Shown: positions 25,546 to 34,469, numbered from the stretch's first letter. The stretch: 64,000 nt of DNA from UBA1351 sp963677885 (GCA_963677885.1 OY782500.1:2666001-2730000); one strand, 5' to 3'. Notes: generated from the sequence alone by a model not told the origin. Translations and numbers: made by a program.

Positions 25546-27003
25546 TTATTCTTTCCATAAGTCTTCATAGGGCAAACCTGTAATAATTTCAACAACATGT
25601 CTTGTATCCGGTTCCACCTGGCTTTTACAACCATCCTGCCTTAACCTGTCTATTTCCCTAATCATGGTCTCATGATTGGATGGATTGATTTTGAATCCAT
25701 AGGAAATGATAAAGCCTATGATTAAGAGAATTAGAGGTGCCAACATAAACATAAAACGGATTCCCATAATTGTACCAGGATCTTGAATAAAAACCTGACC
25801 ACCTTCACTGGACTGGTACCCAAGAGCCTCAATTCCCATACCTACTAAAAACAGGGCAAGAGCCTGAGCTATTTTTCTGACAAAGGTCATCATCCCGGAA
25901 TAGGTTCCCTCTCGTCTCTTTCTAGTGATCATTTCATCAGCATCGACAACAAAGGCCAACATATTATAAGGTACCGTTACTGCACCACTTAAGCCGGCCC
26001 CCACAATCAATGATGTTACCAGTAAGAAGATTAAGGGTGTCTCATGATTGAATAATGAAAAAACTAGAATACCAATCATCCATATAAATAAATGTCTGCG
26101 ATATGTTTTTGCATTACCATTCTTTTTGCATTCCATAACAACAGCTACCAGGGAAATCATCTGTGTAATGACTAGGACACCCAGCAAGACAGAGTATAGA
26201 TTTTCTTTATTTAGGTAATCTCTCAGATAATAGATAAAAAGCGCCATAAAAATGTCCATAGCTACATAGGCACATAAATACATACCGATATGAACCCGCA
26301 AAGATTTATTCTGATATGTTGAGGCAAAATTGCTGGCGAGCTCCTTCAATGAATCTCCCAATGATTTTCTTTCTTCTTCCTGGCTATAATCTCTTTCAAA
26401 AGTCCCCCGATAAACAAAATACCATGGAAGAGCATATATAAGACCAAAAATACAACCCATGATCAAGTAACCTCTTGCAGGTGTTTCAAAAAACTTAACG
26501 ATAGTCATAGCCAAAATTGCACCTAATAACATGCCAGTCTGTGAAAACAACATCCTTATGCCTATCATCTTAGACCGAACAGCATACTCTGAGGACATTT
26601 CTGCCGGTAAAGAGTTATAGGGTACCATAACCATAGTAAAAACTGTATTAAAGAGTAAATAAGTCATTAAGTAGTAAAATACTTTCACTCCCTGGCTGCT
26701 TGAAAAAGAAAACCATAGGAGGCTAAATGATACAAAAATTGGGATGATACCAATAAGGAAATAAACACGTCGTCTTCCGTGTCTTGATTTTGTATGATCT
26801 GAAATATATCCCATCGTAGGATCCGTTACCGCATCCCATATCTTGCCTATCATGATAATCATTCCGGCAAGTGAAGCCCTTAATCCCGCCACATCTGTCA
26901 AAAAAATCATAAACAAGGATCCAATGACAAAAAAAGCACCTCCACCATAAAGATCCCCAACTCCAAAAGAAATCATATTCCCCAATGTAACCTTTTTTTT
27001 CAT
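25546..27003 (-). CDS. GPH-family sugar:cation symporter (MFS)
   Basis: About 485 residues from ATG 27003 (MKKKVTLGNMISFGVGDLYGG). A TTG 15 codons upstream opens the frame but gives no membrane or family match. Twelve hydrophobic segments with the GPH signature DAVTDPTMGYISDHTKSRHGRRR after the second helix and DADEMITRKRREGTYSGM before a later helix. GPH members (MelB, YicJ, YihO/YihP) import glycosides. It is the first gene of the GPH-GH31-DUF4867 operon and probably imports the glycoside that GH31 cleaves. The upstream 229-bp gap to the divergent ArsR gene is very AT-rich. Confidence 0.9.
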   Translation of the reverse strand: MKKKVTLGNMISFGVGDLYGGGAFFVIGSLFMIFLTDVAGLRASLAGMIIMIGKIWDAVTDPTMGYISDHTKSRHGRRRVYFLIGIIPIFVSFSLLWFSFSSSQGVKVFYYLMTYLLFNTVFTMVMVPYNSLPAEMSSEYAVRSKMIGIRMLFSQTGMLLGAILAMTIVKFFETPARGYLIMGCIFGLIYALPWYFVYRGTFERDYSQEEERKSLGDSLKELASNFASTYQNKSLRVHIGMYLCAYVAMDIFMALFIYYLRDYLNKENLYSVLLGVLVITQMISLVAVVMECKKNGNAKTYRRHLFIWMIGILVFSLFNHETPLIFLLVTSLIVGAGLSGAVTVPYNMLAFVVDADEMITRKRREGTYSGMMTFVRKIAQALALFLVGMGIEALGYQSSEGGQVFIQDPGTIMGIRFMFMLAPLILLIIGFIISYGFKINPSNHETMIREIDRLRQDGCKSQVEPDTRHVVEIITGLPYEDLWKE

Positions 27004-27277
27004 ACCTTCCCGTATATAAAATACGCTCCTTTCGTAAAATTCCCACAATAACTTAAGACTATTTTACCTTATTTTGTGTATTATTACAATTGTTTAATAA
27101 TTTTAATTAATTAAATAAGAAGATTTGTGTATTTTAATAGAATATTTATTATAATAATATAGTTTTGTAAATATATTGTTTGATATAGTCGCATTATCCT
27201 TTACATTGAAAAGAGAATAGTGTAAAATAGTAATCAATTAATATCGTAATATTCAAATATAAGAAAGGGACAAAATC

Positions 27278-27574
27278 GTGAGAATTTCTGAATACGAAAG
27301 CGCCTCAGAGTTACTTAAACTTTTAGGTCACCCTGCTAGACTATGTATACTTATTGGCATCCTGGAAAAAGAAAATGCTGGTTGTAATGTAACATACATG
27401 CAATCTTGTCTAAACATTCCTCAATCAACAGTATCCCAGCATTTAGCAAAATTGAAAGCAGCAGGCATCATTAAAGGTGAACGTAACGGATTGGAAATAC
27501 AATACCGTGTTGTAGATGATAACGTTGAAAAGGTTATCAAAGCATTAGATTTAATTTCATATGACAACGAATAA
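27278..27574 (+). CDS. ArsR-family transcriptional regulator
   Basis: 98 residues starting at GTG 27278 (AAGAAAGGGA upstream). Winged helix-turn-helix of the ArsR type: LLKLLGHPARLCILIGIL, MQSCLNIPQSTVSQHLAKLKAAGII, GERNGLEIQYRV. The usual ELCVCDL metal site is replaced by AGCNVTYMQSCLN; Cys23, Cys36 and Cys44 are the only cysteines and could form a thiol-based sensor, as in persulfide-responsive ArsR proteins. It is transcribed divergently from the GPH symporter operon and may regulate it or itself. Ligand unknown. Confidence 0.9.
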   Translation: MRISEYESASELLKLLGHPARLCILIGILEKENAGCNVTYMQSCLNIPQSTVSQHLAKLKAAGIIKGERNGLEIQYRVVDDNVEKVIKALDLISYDNE

Positions 27575-27575
27575 C

Positions 27576-27611
27576 AAAAAAGACATATTTCCCGGGAAAT
27601 ATGTCTTTTTA
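27576..27611. terminator. Bidirectional intrinsic terminator between arsR-like and HAD genes
   Basis: A perfect palindrome with AAAAAGACATATTTCCC and its inverted copy GGGAAATATGTCTTTTT, giving a 13-bp stem flanked by A-run and T-run so that it works on both strands. It serves the convergent genes ending at 27574 (+) and 27620 (-). Its centre is a Noc-type site (separate entry). Confidence 0.88.
27587..27600. promoter_or_regulatory. Perfect Noc-binding site (NBS) inside the terminator
   Basis: ATTTCCCGGGAAAT, identical to the Bacillus subtilis Noc consensus. A noc-like gene lies 8 kb away. The site overlaps the stem centre of the bidirectional terminator, so it could be present for either reason; the exact 14-bp match is more than terminator function needs. 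Confidence 0.65.
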
Positions 27612-27619
27612 AATGCTTA

Positions 27620-28468
27620 TTATTGATCATTTAATATAAAACGATGAATGACCTCTGCAACTGCACCTTCATTATTGGTGGCCTTTGTAATGTAGTCTGC
27701 AACTTCTTTTACACCATCTGATGCATTGGCAACCACGCAGCCTTTACCGGCATATTCTAACATGGAAACATCATTATATCCATCACCTACACATATAACA
27801 TTTTCTCTCTCAATACCCAAATGATCTGCCATCCAAGCAACCGTTAAACCTTTATTTACATCTGGATGGGTAATTTCCAAATAAAATTTCTTAGAGTAAA
27901 AGCAATTAACGACTCCAGCATATTTAGTCTCAATTCTTTCTTTTACTTTATCAAGTAATTCACGATCATTATCATGATATAGAACTTTTAAGGAATAAGG
28001 AAGAGATTTAATATCTTTTACAACCTTTACTTCCATATTTGTTCTTTCTTGATATACTCTGGAATAGTCATTTTCTTCTTCAACAATTAAATGACTATCG
28101 TAGTAAAGCTGGGTAGTTACATTAAATTCATATCCAATATCAATAAAATCACCCATTAATTCTTTATTAATCGGTTTTAAGTATATGTTTTCACCTTTAA
28201 CTGTATCTATTCTTGCTCCATTAAAGGATATGAAATATTCATCTTCATCGTGGATGTCCATTGATTCGATAAATTGCATCATAGAATCGTTAGATCTTCC
28301 TGAACAAAACATAATAACATGTCCCTGATCTTTTGCCTTCTTAATAGCTTTGACATCTACTTCTGAAATTGTTAAATCATCTCTTAAGAGTGTATCATCC
28401 AAATCCGTTACCAGCATTTTCTGCATCTTACTTTCTGTATCAAGCCACCTTGATACATCTCCTTTCAA
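27620..28468 (-). CDS. HAD-superfamily (Cof-type) phosphatase
   Basis: 282 residues at most. Motif I VTDLDDTLL, motif II CSGRSND, a C2B-type cap domain, Lys in the HPDVNKGL motif and motif IV CVGDGYNDVSMLEYAG, as in Cof/YidA sugar-phosphate or FMN phosphatases. The frame opens with TTG at 28468; ATG codons at 28426 or 28417 just before the first motif are equally plausible starts, and neither has a strong site. It follows DUF4446 on the same strand. Substrate cannot be predicted. Confidence 0.9.
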   Translation of the reverse strand: MKGDVSRWLDTESKMQKMLVTDLDDTLLRDDLTISEVDVKAIKKAKDQGHVIMFCSGRSNDSMMQFIESMDIHDEDEYFISFNGARIDTVKGENIYLKPINKELMGDFIDIGYEFNVTTQLYYDSHLIVEEENDYSRVYQERTNMEVKVVKDIKSLPYSLKVLYHDNDRELLDKVKERIETKYAGVVNCFYSKKFYLEITHPDVNKGLTVAWMADHLGIERENVICVGDGYNDVSMLEYAGKGCVVANASDGVKEVADYITKATNNEGAVAEVIHRFILNDQ

Positions 28469-28526
28469 AGCTTCTCAAAATTGGGTTTATCTATTGTATA
28501 TCATTTAAACTTTCATATAAGAACAA

Positions 28527-28546
28527 CTAGTTAGAATTCTAACTAG
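28527..28546. repeat. Perfect 20-bp palindrome between DUF4446 and HAD genes
   Basis: CTAGTTAGAATTCTAACTAG, extending to flanking AACA/TGTT with one mismatch each side. There is no strong T-run, so it may be a weak terminator, a protein-binding palindrome or an mRNA-processing hairpin. Confidence 0.6.
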
Positions 28547-28577
28547 CTGTTGATTGCCTACAAATATCCAGAATTTA

Positions 28578-29075
28578 TTACTGATTGATTGTTTCTAATA
28601 GCATTTTACTTTCTTCAGGTGTAAGTGTCTCGACAGTCGTTCCACGCTCAACTTTTTTAGAATATAAATAAGAGAAATCATTATTATGAAGATTATGAAG
28701 AATGAATCCATCTCGATTGTCATCCAGCATAACTAATATAAAGCTAAGTTTTCCACCTTGATTTTCAAAAGCATTGTATTTGTAAAGATTCACCTTAGAA
28801 TAAGCTTTCTTCAATCTTTGATCAAAAATATCCATTCTATGATAGACATCTAGTTGTTCTTTTTTCATAGCCTCTATAGCTTTTTTATTATTGAGTATAT
28901 GTTCATCAAAGGAAAAGCCTGAACTACCTTTATTAAGTTTTTTATATTTACTTCTGAATAAAGAAAGATTAATCATAGTAATAAAGAGCAAAATAAAAAG
29001 TATAATTGTGGTAATAATAAGGCCAAGTACAAATTCACTTTGTGAATTTTCAATAACAGGAATAATATGTTCCAT
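28578..29075 (-). CDS. DUF4446 family membrane protein
   Basis: 165 residues. One N-terminal membrane helix (FVLGLIITTIILFILLFITMINLSLF), a short coiled coil, then a conserved domain with KVNLYKYNAFENQGGKLSFILVMLDDNRDGFILHNLHN typical of DUF4446. These genes commonly sit just downstream of parA-parB in Firmicutes, as here. Function unknown. No clear ribosome binding site is visible before the ATG. Confidence 0.88.
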   Translation of the reverse strand: MEHIIPVIENSQSEFVLGLIITTIILFILLFITMINLSLFRSKYKKLNKGSSGFSFDEHILNNKKAIEAMKKEQLDVYHRMDIFDQRLKKAYSKVNLYKYNAFENQGGKLSFILVMLDDNRDGFILHNLHNNDFSYLYSKKVERGTTVETLTPEESKMLLETINQ

Positions 29076-29135
29076 ATATACTAGTTAGTATAGCATTCAA
29101 CTGATGAGGAAAATACTATACAACTCCTTTCAATC

Positions 29136-30008
29136 TTAATTTCTTAACTGTTCCAGTAAATCTATGATACGATCAAGTTCGTCATTAGAGAAGTATTCAA
29201 TCTCAATTTTTCCCTTATTCTTCTTTGCATTTATATGAACTTTCGTTCCAAGTATTTCTTCAACATCTTTTTGTAAAGATAAAATAATAGGATCCATCTC
29301 ATCATCTTTTTTAGTTACTTGAATCTTTTTAGGCGTTAGAACTTTCTTGATCAACTTCTCTGTTTCTCTAACACTAAGCTTCTGATCAAAAATTTGAGTT
29401 GCAATTTCTACTTGCAGGTCAGAATCTTTAATAGCGATTAAAGCCCTTGCGTGGCCACTAGATAGCATCTCATCAATAACCATTTTTTGAACTTTTTCTT
29501 CTAACTGTAATAGTCTTAATGTATTTGCAATTGCTGATCTGGATTTCGCTACTTTCTCAGCAATTTCATCTTGCTTTAGATTGAAGTCATCCATTAATTT
29601 TTGATAGGCAATAGCTTCTTCAATAGCGTTTAGATTCTCTCTCTGAATGTTCTCAATCAATGCAACTTCTACAATTTCTTCATCAGTAAAGTCCTTAACA
29701 ATAACAGGGATTTCTTTAAGACCAGCAAGTTTAGCAGCCCGCCAACGTCTTTCACCTGCAATGATTTCATAAAACTTATCTCTTTTAGCTACAACTAATG
29801 GCTGTAGTACACCGAAATTACGAATTGATTCAGATAGTTCTAAGAGTGCATCTTCATCAAACTGCTTTCTTGGTTGACCTGGATTAGGCTCTACTAAGGT
29901 GATTTTCACCTTCATTATATCTTTATTATTTTCAAGAGCAATTTTTTCTTCCATATCATCAGGAATCAATGACGTTAAACCTTGCCCCAATCCTCTTTTT
30001 CTAGCCAT
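29136..30008 (-). CDS. parB: Chromosome-partitioning protein ParB (Spo0J)
   Basis: 290 residues. Conserved N-terminus ARKRGLGQGLTSLIP, CTPase motifs (PGQPRK, LLELSESIRNFGVLQPL, IIAGERRWRAAK, ALIENIQRENLN), a helix-turn-helix (QDEIAEKVAKSRSAIANTLRLL), and a C-terminal dimerisation region. Loads at parS and spreads as a CTP-dependent clamp. Start overlaps the stop of parA (TAATG). The two parS sites lie just upstream of parA. Confidence 0.97.
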   Translation of the reverse strand: MARKRGLGQGLTSLIPDDMEEKIALENNKDIMKVKITLVEPNPGQPRKQFDEDALLELSESIRNFGVLQPLVVAKRDKFYEIIAGERRWRAAKLAGLKEIPVIVKDFTDEEIVEVALIENIQRENLNAIEEAIAYQKLMDDFNLKQDEIAEKVAKSRSAIANTLRLLQLEEKVQKMVIDEMLSSGHARALIAIKDSDLQVEIATQIFDQKLSVRETEKLIKKVLTPKKIQVTKKDDEMDPIILSLQKDVEEILGTKVHINAKKNKGKIEIEYFSNDELDRIIDLLEQLRN

Positions 30009-30778
30009 TAGTCGACCTCTCTTTCAATAACTTCTTGTGCCAATAAACGATAAGATTCGGCTCCTTTGGATTTAGAATCATAGAGATTAATAGGTAATCC
30101 ATAACTTGGAGCTTCCCCTAGACGAACATTTCTAGGTATAATCGTTTGATAAATATTCGTTTTAATTAATTCTTTCTTAACTTCCTCAACAACTTGAAGA
30201 GATAGATTTGTCCTGGAATCAAACATAGTAAAGACAATTCCTTCGATTTCAAGATGTGGGTTCAATCTTTTTCTAACAAGATTAATAGTATACATTAATT
30301 GTGATAATCCTTCAAGAGCGAAGAATTCACATTGGATTGGAACTAACACTGTATCTGATGCACATAATGCATTGATTGTCAGTATACTTAGTGAAGGAGG
30401 ACAATCTATAATAATGAAGTCGTAATTACTTTTTTCATCTTTAAGTATATTCTGAAGAATAAAACTAGACTGATCCACATTGATCAGCTCAACTTCTGCA
30501 CCAGCTAATTCAACATCAGCGGGAATAAGATCAAGATTATCCAGTATATTTTTAAGTCTTGTTTCCTCTAAGGATGCCTCTTTAAGCAATAATTCATAGG
30601 TAGTACTATCTAATTCTTTCTTATTAACACCTAGACCACGGGTTGAATTACCTTGTGGATCAATGTCAATGAGTAAGACTTTTTTCCCAGACTCAGCTAA
30701 GCAAGCTGCTAAATTTATACTTGTTGTGGTCTTACCAACTCCACCTTTTTGATTTGCTACTGATATTATGCGGCTCAT
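30008..30778 (-). CDS. parA: Chromosome-partitioning ATPase ParA (Soj)
   Basis: 256 residues. Deviant Walker A NQKGGVGKTT near the N-terminus, LLIDIDPQGN, IIDCPPSL, and a C-terminal GLPINLYDSKSKGAESY. Soj-type ATPase without an N-terminal DNA-binding extension; regulates DnaA and segregates origins with ParB. GAGGAGG lies upstream of the ATG and a TATAAT at 30816-30811 is a likely -10. Confidence 0.97.
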   Translation of the reverse strand: MSRIISVANQKGGVGKTTTSINLAACLAESGKKVLLIDIDPQGNSTRGLGVNKKELDSTTYELLLKEASLEETRLKNILDNLDLIPADVELAGAEVELINVDQSSFILQNILKDEKSNYDFIIIDCPPSLSILTINALCASDTVLVPIQCEFFALEGLSQLMYTINLVRKRLNPHLEIEGIVFTMFDSRTNLSLQVVEEVKKELIKTNIYQTIIPRNVRLGEAPSYGLPINLYDSKSKGAESYRLLAQEVIEREVD

Positions 30779-30876
30779 TTATTGAATCCTCCTCAATTGT
30801 CATTGCTAATATTATATCATATCTTAATATGTGAAACTATAATTACTCGTCATCTTCATAAATTCTTTTCCACAAA

Positions 30877-30892
30877 TGTTTCACGTGAAACA
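30877..30892. promoter_or_regulatory. parS: parS site 1
   Basis: TGTTTCACGTGAAACA, a perfect 16-bp parS palindrome (extended symmetry AAA/TTT each side). ParB loading site about 100 bp upstream of parA. Confidence 0.97.
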
Positions 30893-30938
30893 TTTTTACA
30901 GGCTTTTATGTCTTTTTAGGCAATTAATCTACATTAAA

Positions 30939-30954
30939 TGTTTCACGTGAAACA
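30939..30954. promoter_or_regulatory. parS: parS site 2
   Basis: A second identical TGTTTCACGTGAAACA, centre 62 bp from the first. Two adjacent sites beside parAB form an origin-proximal ParB loading zone. Confidence 0.97.
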
Positions 30955-30985
30955 TTATTTACAAACAATAGAGGAGGTGTTACAA

Positions 30986-31024
30986 ATGAGTACTGAGAAT
31001 ACAACTCCAAAAGTTTATAACTAA
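30986..31024 (+). CDS. Possible 12-residue peptide ORF next to parS
   Basis: GAGGAGGTG at 30971-30979 is an excellent ribosome binding site, 6 nt before ATG; the frame reads MSTENTTPKVYN and stops. No matching promoter is obvious and no gene follows on this strand for over 2 kb. It may be a short peptide, the decayed start of a lost gene, or chance. Confidence 0.3.
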   Translation: MSTENTTPKVYN

Positions 31025-31165
31025 TTATTGCCAATGTCTAACAACTAACAATATCACACTTAAACGGGTATAGTATCGTATATTTCTCAACAAATAAATC
31101 TATAAACATATATAAAGAGATAAATAATTTTGTCTTTCATAATCCTAATAAAGATAAATAAAAGG

Positions 31166-31209
31166 ACAAAAAAAATAACTGCATACTTATATCCTAAGCA
31201 GCAGTTATT
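31166..31209 (-). terminator. Intrinsic terminator after the DegS/DegU-like operon
   Basis: Minus-strand stem AATAACTGC / GCAGTTATT with an 18-nt loop, followed by eight T. Ends the transcript of the gene finishing at 31220. Confidence 0.85.
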
Positions 31210-31219
31210 AATATCTACT

Positions 31220-31867
31220 TTAAAAAATATCTACCAAATTATTCTTAATCGCATAGACTGCAGCCTGAGTACGATCAGATACTTCGATTTTCTTGAAGAT
31301 GTTTGAAACATGGTTTTTTACAGTTTTTTCACTAATACACAATTCATCTGCAATTTCTTTATTCAGTAATCCTTGTGTAATAAGCTTCAATACTTCAATT
31401 TCACGTTTAGTCAATTTATTGTGTTTAACTTGATTATCCAGTTCGCCGTTAATTTTCTTAAAGAGTAGGGAAGCCATATTCGGTTGAATATATGATTCAC
31501 CACTATTAATTGATCGAATAGCCTTAATCAAAACATCAGATTCAGAGTCTTTTAAAACATATCCATTAACTCCAATTTCAACTGCTTTATAAAGGTACTC
31601 GATTTCATTGTGAATGGTTAAGATTAATACATTCACATCAATTTTGTCACTTTGTAATTTTGCTAAAACCTCAAGGCCATTCATTATTGGCATATTAATA
31701 TCCAATAAAACAACATCTGGTTTTAACTCTACAATTTTGTTGTAAGCGTCTTGACCATCTCCTGCCTGGCCAACAACCTCAATATCATCTTCCAGTTCAA
31801 TCAATGATTTAAGACCTTCCCTAACCATTGAATGATCATCTGCTATGAGAATTCTAATTGTATTCAT
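31220..31867 (-). CDS. DegU-like response regulator (NarL/LuxR family)
   Basis: 215 residues. Receiver with ADDHSM, phospho-acceptor Asp56 in LLDINMP, Thr in ILTIHNE and Lys in VLKDSES; LuxR helix-turn-helix KLTKREIEVLKLITQGLLNKEIADEL and KTVKNHVSNIFKKIEV. Partner of the DegS-like kinase encoded immediately upstream (4-nt overlap). In Bacillus, DegSU governs motility, biofilm and exoenzymes; the regulon here is unknown. Confidence 0.93.
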   Translation of the reverse strand: MNTIRILIADDHSMVREGLKSLIELEDDIEVVGQAGDGQDAYNKIVELKPDVVLLDINMPIMNGLEVLAKLQSDKIDVNVLILTIHNEIEYLYKAVEIGVNGYVLKDSESDVLIKAIRSINSGESYIQPNMASLLFKKINGELDNQVKHNKLTKREIEVLKLITQGLLNKEIADELCISEKTVKNHVSNIFKKIEVSDRTQAAVYAIKNNLVDIF

Positions 31868-33060
31868 TCTCCGTTTTCCTCCTTACTCTTCTCCTCATTG
31901 TTTACTTCAATTGGTAGGATAATGTGAATAACAGTACCCATATCCAATTGTGACTTGATAACAAATTCCCCTAGAAGTAGATTAACCCTTTCCTTCATCA
32001 TGGATAAACCAAAACCTTTTCTTTCATCTTTCAGGTATGTATGAAGTTCTTCTGGATCAAACCCAATTCCGTTATCCTGAACTGTTACCTCAGTATTTGT
32101 TTCGTTAAAGGCTAGCTCTAATATTACCTGATTGGCTTTTGCATATTTCTGTATATTGTTTAAAGCCTCTTGAACAATTCTAAAAACTGTCAAAGAAATA
32201 ACTTCAGTAATATTCTCACCTTTAGTTTCATTATTATACTTTACTTTAAGCTCTATTGAAAAGTCGTTCTTCTGTTCTACTTTGTCGATGTATCTTTCTA
32301 GAGTAGGTACTAAGCCAAGATCATCAATGGACATTGGTCTTAGATTATAGATTAAGCGTCTGGTATCATCAATTGTACCACGTATAAGAGTTTTAAGAGT
32401 CTGCAATTCAAGTCTTGCACGATCGATATCCTTATCTAATAATTTTAAACATAGTTCGGATTTAAGAATTAAATTACTAAGGCTTTGAGCTGGACCATCA
32501 TGCATATCTCTTGCAATCCGTGCACGTTCATCTTCTTGAGCTTGGATGACCCGTAACCCCCAAATTTCCTTATTCTGAATATCGTCGATCTTTTCGGTAA
32601 TTTGTTTAAGATTTCCTGTTAATACACCATAAGCAATATCGAAATCATTCGACAGCTTATCTGCTTTTTCTGCAATTTTTCGAACGGATTTAAGATGTAT
32701 CTCCAATTCATTACGCCGCTTGATGATATTCATCTCACGTTCTTTTTCAACTGCTAACTGTACCCTAAGTGCATCTGTACGATCATAAATCTCTTTCATC
32801 TCTTCATCCGAGTATTGCTCAAAGTTTTTATTAACAACAAGCAACCGAGATTTGCTGATACGATATTCTTTATCGAGTTTTTCAACACGATCAATCAAAT
32901 CACTGGCTTCAATACGTAATCTGAGAAATTCATCTTCTAACTCTTGATATTCTTTTTTTGCAAAATGACTTATTTCCTTAATTTCATTATTGCTGGATTC
33001 AATACTACCAATGGTCGAATCAATAATGACATCAAGACGTTTATTCTCTTTATTATACAT
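31864..33060 (-). CDS. DegS-like cytoplasmic sensor histidine kinase
   Basis: 398 residues and no membrane helix. The first about 170 are a long coiled-coil DegS sensor domain; then RIARDMHDGPAQSLSNLIL (His187) as the HisKA_3 site, and a full HATPase_c with EALNNIQKYAKAN, DNGIGFD and GFGLSMMKERV. Cytoplasmic DegS-type kinase working with the regulator at 31220-31867. A minus-strand promoter TTGTCA-18-TATAAT lies at 33125-33096. Confidence 0.94.
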   Translation of the reverse strand: MYNKENKRLDVIIDSTIGSIESSNNEIKEISHFAKKEYQELEDEFLRLRIEASDLIDRVEKLDKEYRISKSRLLVVNKNFEQYSDEEMKEIYDRTDALRVQLAVEKEREMNIIKRRNELEIHLKSVRKIAEKADKLSNDFDIAYGVLTGNLKQITEKIDDIQNKEIWGLRVIQAQEDERARIARDMHDGPAQSLSNLILKSELCLKLLDKDIDRARLELQTLKTLIRGTIDDTRRLIYNLRPMSIDDLGLVPTLERYIDKVEQKNDFSIELKVKYNNETKGENITEVISLTVFRIVQEALNNIQKYAKANQVILELAFNETNTEVTVQDNGIGFDPEELHTYLKDERKGFGLSMMKERVNLLLGEFVIKSQLDMGTVIHIILPIEVNNEEKSKEENGE

Positions 33061-33361
33061 ATTCTACCCCAGCGTGCAATTAGTTATACATAAATATTAT
33101 AGCATTAATGTCCTATAAGTGACAAGTCTATATTATTAGTGCCCATGACTATTATTCACTATACTTAAAGGTATATAGTTACTATAAAACACCTTGATCG
33201 TACAAAAAATATTTTATCATAAAGGTTACTACTTATAGTATAGCATAAGTTGAGTCAAATGAATCAAAGGTGATTAATTAAGGTTTTCTATTGTAATTTT
33301 ACATCCAATCATTCATAATAATAGTAAACATAGAACGTGTATCGTGCAAAGGATGGTAACT
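33061..33361. other. Divergent promoter region, 301 bp
   Basis: Between the minus-strand DegS-like gene and the plus-strand hydrolase. It carries TTGTCA-18-TATAAT (33125-33096, minus) and TTGTAA-17-CATAAT (33291-33319, plus). The AT-rich middle contains small imperfect inverted repeats but nothing I can name. Confidence 0.6.
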
Positions 33362-34303
33362 ATGAAAAAGAATAACTGGATTGCTCCCTTAGTCATAACA
33401 GGTTTAGCTATACATACTTTCAATAATAAACTGTTTAGCATATCAAAAGATAAATTGCGTAAAAAAGAATTGGAACATAAAGTCTTTAATTGGAAATTTG
33501 GACCTATCTCCTATAGAGAAGAAGGTCAAGGTCAGCCTGTTTTAATGATCCATGACACATTTTCAGGATCTTCATCAATTGAATTTGATAGAATAATACA
33601 ACAAATTTCAAAAAAATACAAAGTATTTGCCATTGATTTACTAGGCTATGGCTTTTCTGAACGTGCCAATATAACCTATACAGCCTACTTATACATACAA
33701 CTCATTAATGATTTCATCCATGATGTAATCAAAGAGGACCACATATCGGTTTTAACTTCCGGTAACAGTAATATATATGCCTTACTAGCCTCACAACAGG
33801 ACAATACCCTAATCAATAAATGTATTATGATCAATCCAATTGACTTGCGAGTAGCAGCCTTAAACCCAAGCCGTAGAGATCATACAGTCAAGTACTTGCT
33901 GGAATTACCTTTCTTAGGTACAACATTGTTTAATTTGGTTCACAGTCGTTTGAATTTCAGACAGTTATTTACGAATGTTCATAATAAGAGCTCTATGAAA
34001 TTCTATATTGACCAATTTTATCATAATGCCCATTATAGTGATTCAAGTTCAAAATATGCTTTTGCTTCCTATATCAGTAACTATATGAATATTGATATTA
34101 GAGAAGCCTTAAAGGCATCAAATATAAGCCTATATATCATAAGTGGGGCAGACAGGGAAGTTTCCACGGAAACGATTCATGAGCAATATACAGAGTACAA
34201 TCCCTCCATAGAATGCGTTACCATAAAAGCATCCTCTGACTTCCCACACCTGGAAAACCCATTTTCAACTTATGATCAAATTCAGCTGTTTTTGCAGGAT
34301 TAA
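33362..34303 (+). CDS. Alpha/beta-hydrolase-fold protein, membrane-anchored
   Basis: 313 residues from ATG 33362 (AAAGGA eight nt upstream; the GTG at 33344 would place that site inside the gene). A hydrophobic stretch near the N-terminus (WIAPLVITGLAIHTF) may anchor it. Hydrolase features: MIHDTFSGSS (oxyanion region), FAIDLLGYGFSE, nucleophile-elbow position LTSGNSNI (Ser136, not the usual G-x-S-x-G), ISGADREVS and FPHLENP for the acid and His. Possibly an esterase-like enzyme with an altered elbow, or a non-enzymatic member. Monocistronic with its own terminator. Confidence 0.82.
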   Translation: MKKNNWIAPLVITGLAIHTFNNKLFSISKDKLRKKELEHKVFNWKFGPISYREEGQGQPVLMIHDTFSGSSSIEFDRIIQQISKKYKVFAIDLLGYGFSERANITYTAYLYIQLINDFIHDVIKEDHISVLTSGNSNIYALLASQQDNTLINKCIMINPIDLRVAALNPSRRDHTVKYLLELPFLGTTLFNLVHSRLNFRQLFTNVHNKSSMKFYIDQFYHNAHYSDSSSKYAFASYISNYMNIDIREALKASNISLYIISGADREVSTETIHEQYTEYNPSIECVTIKASSDFPHLENPFSTYDQIQLFLQD

Positions 34304-34342
34304 AGTTTTGAGTTTTAATATAATTTAGTTATAGATTGACCG

Positions 34343-34389
34343 TAAAAGCAACTATGTGAGTCTTTGATTTGCTCATTTAGTTGCTTTTT
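34343..34389 (+). terminator. Intrinsic terminator after the hydrolase gene
   Basis: AAAAGCAACTA and TAGTTGCTTTTT form the outer stem, with an inner GAG/CTC, followed by five T. Forty nt after the stop codon. Confidence 0.85.
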
Positions 34390-34469
34390 GTATGCGAATT
34401 CAAATACTTTAATGATTATATTTGATATTAATATTTTTATTAATGTATTATGAAAGTATTATGTAAAAC

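Larger units (their letters stand above)
30779..31219. other. 441-bp gap between parA and the DegU-like gene
   Basis: Contains the parA promoter region, two parS sites (30877-30892 and 30939-30954), a 12-codon ORF with a strong ribosome binding site (30986-31024) and the terminator of the DegU-like gene (31166-31209). The rest is AT-rich with nothing else recognisable. Confidence 0.6.
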
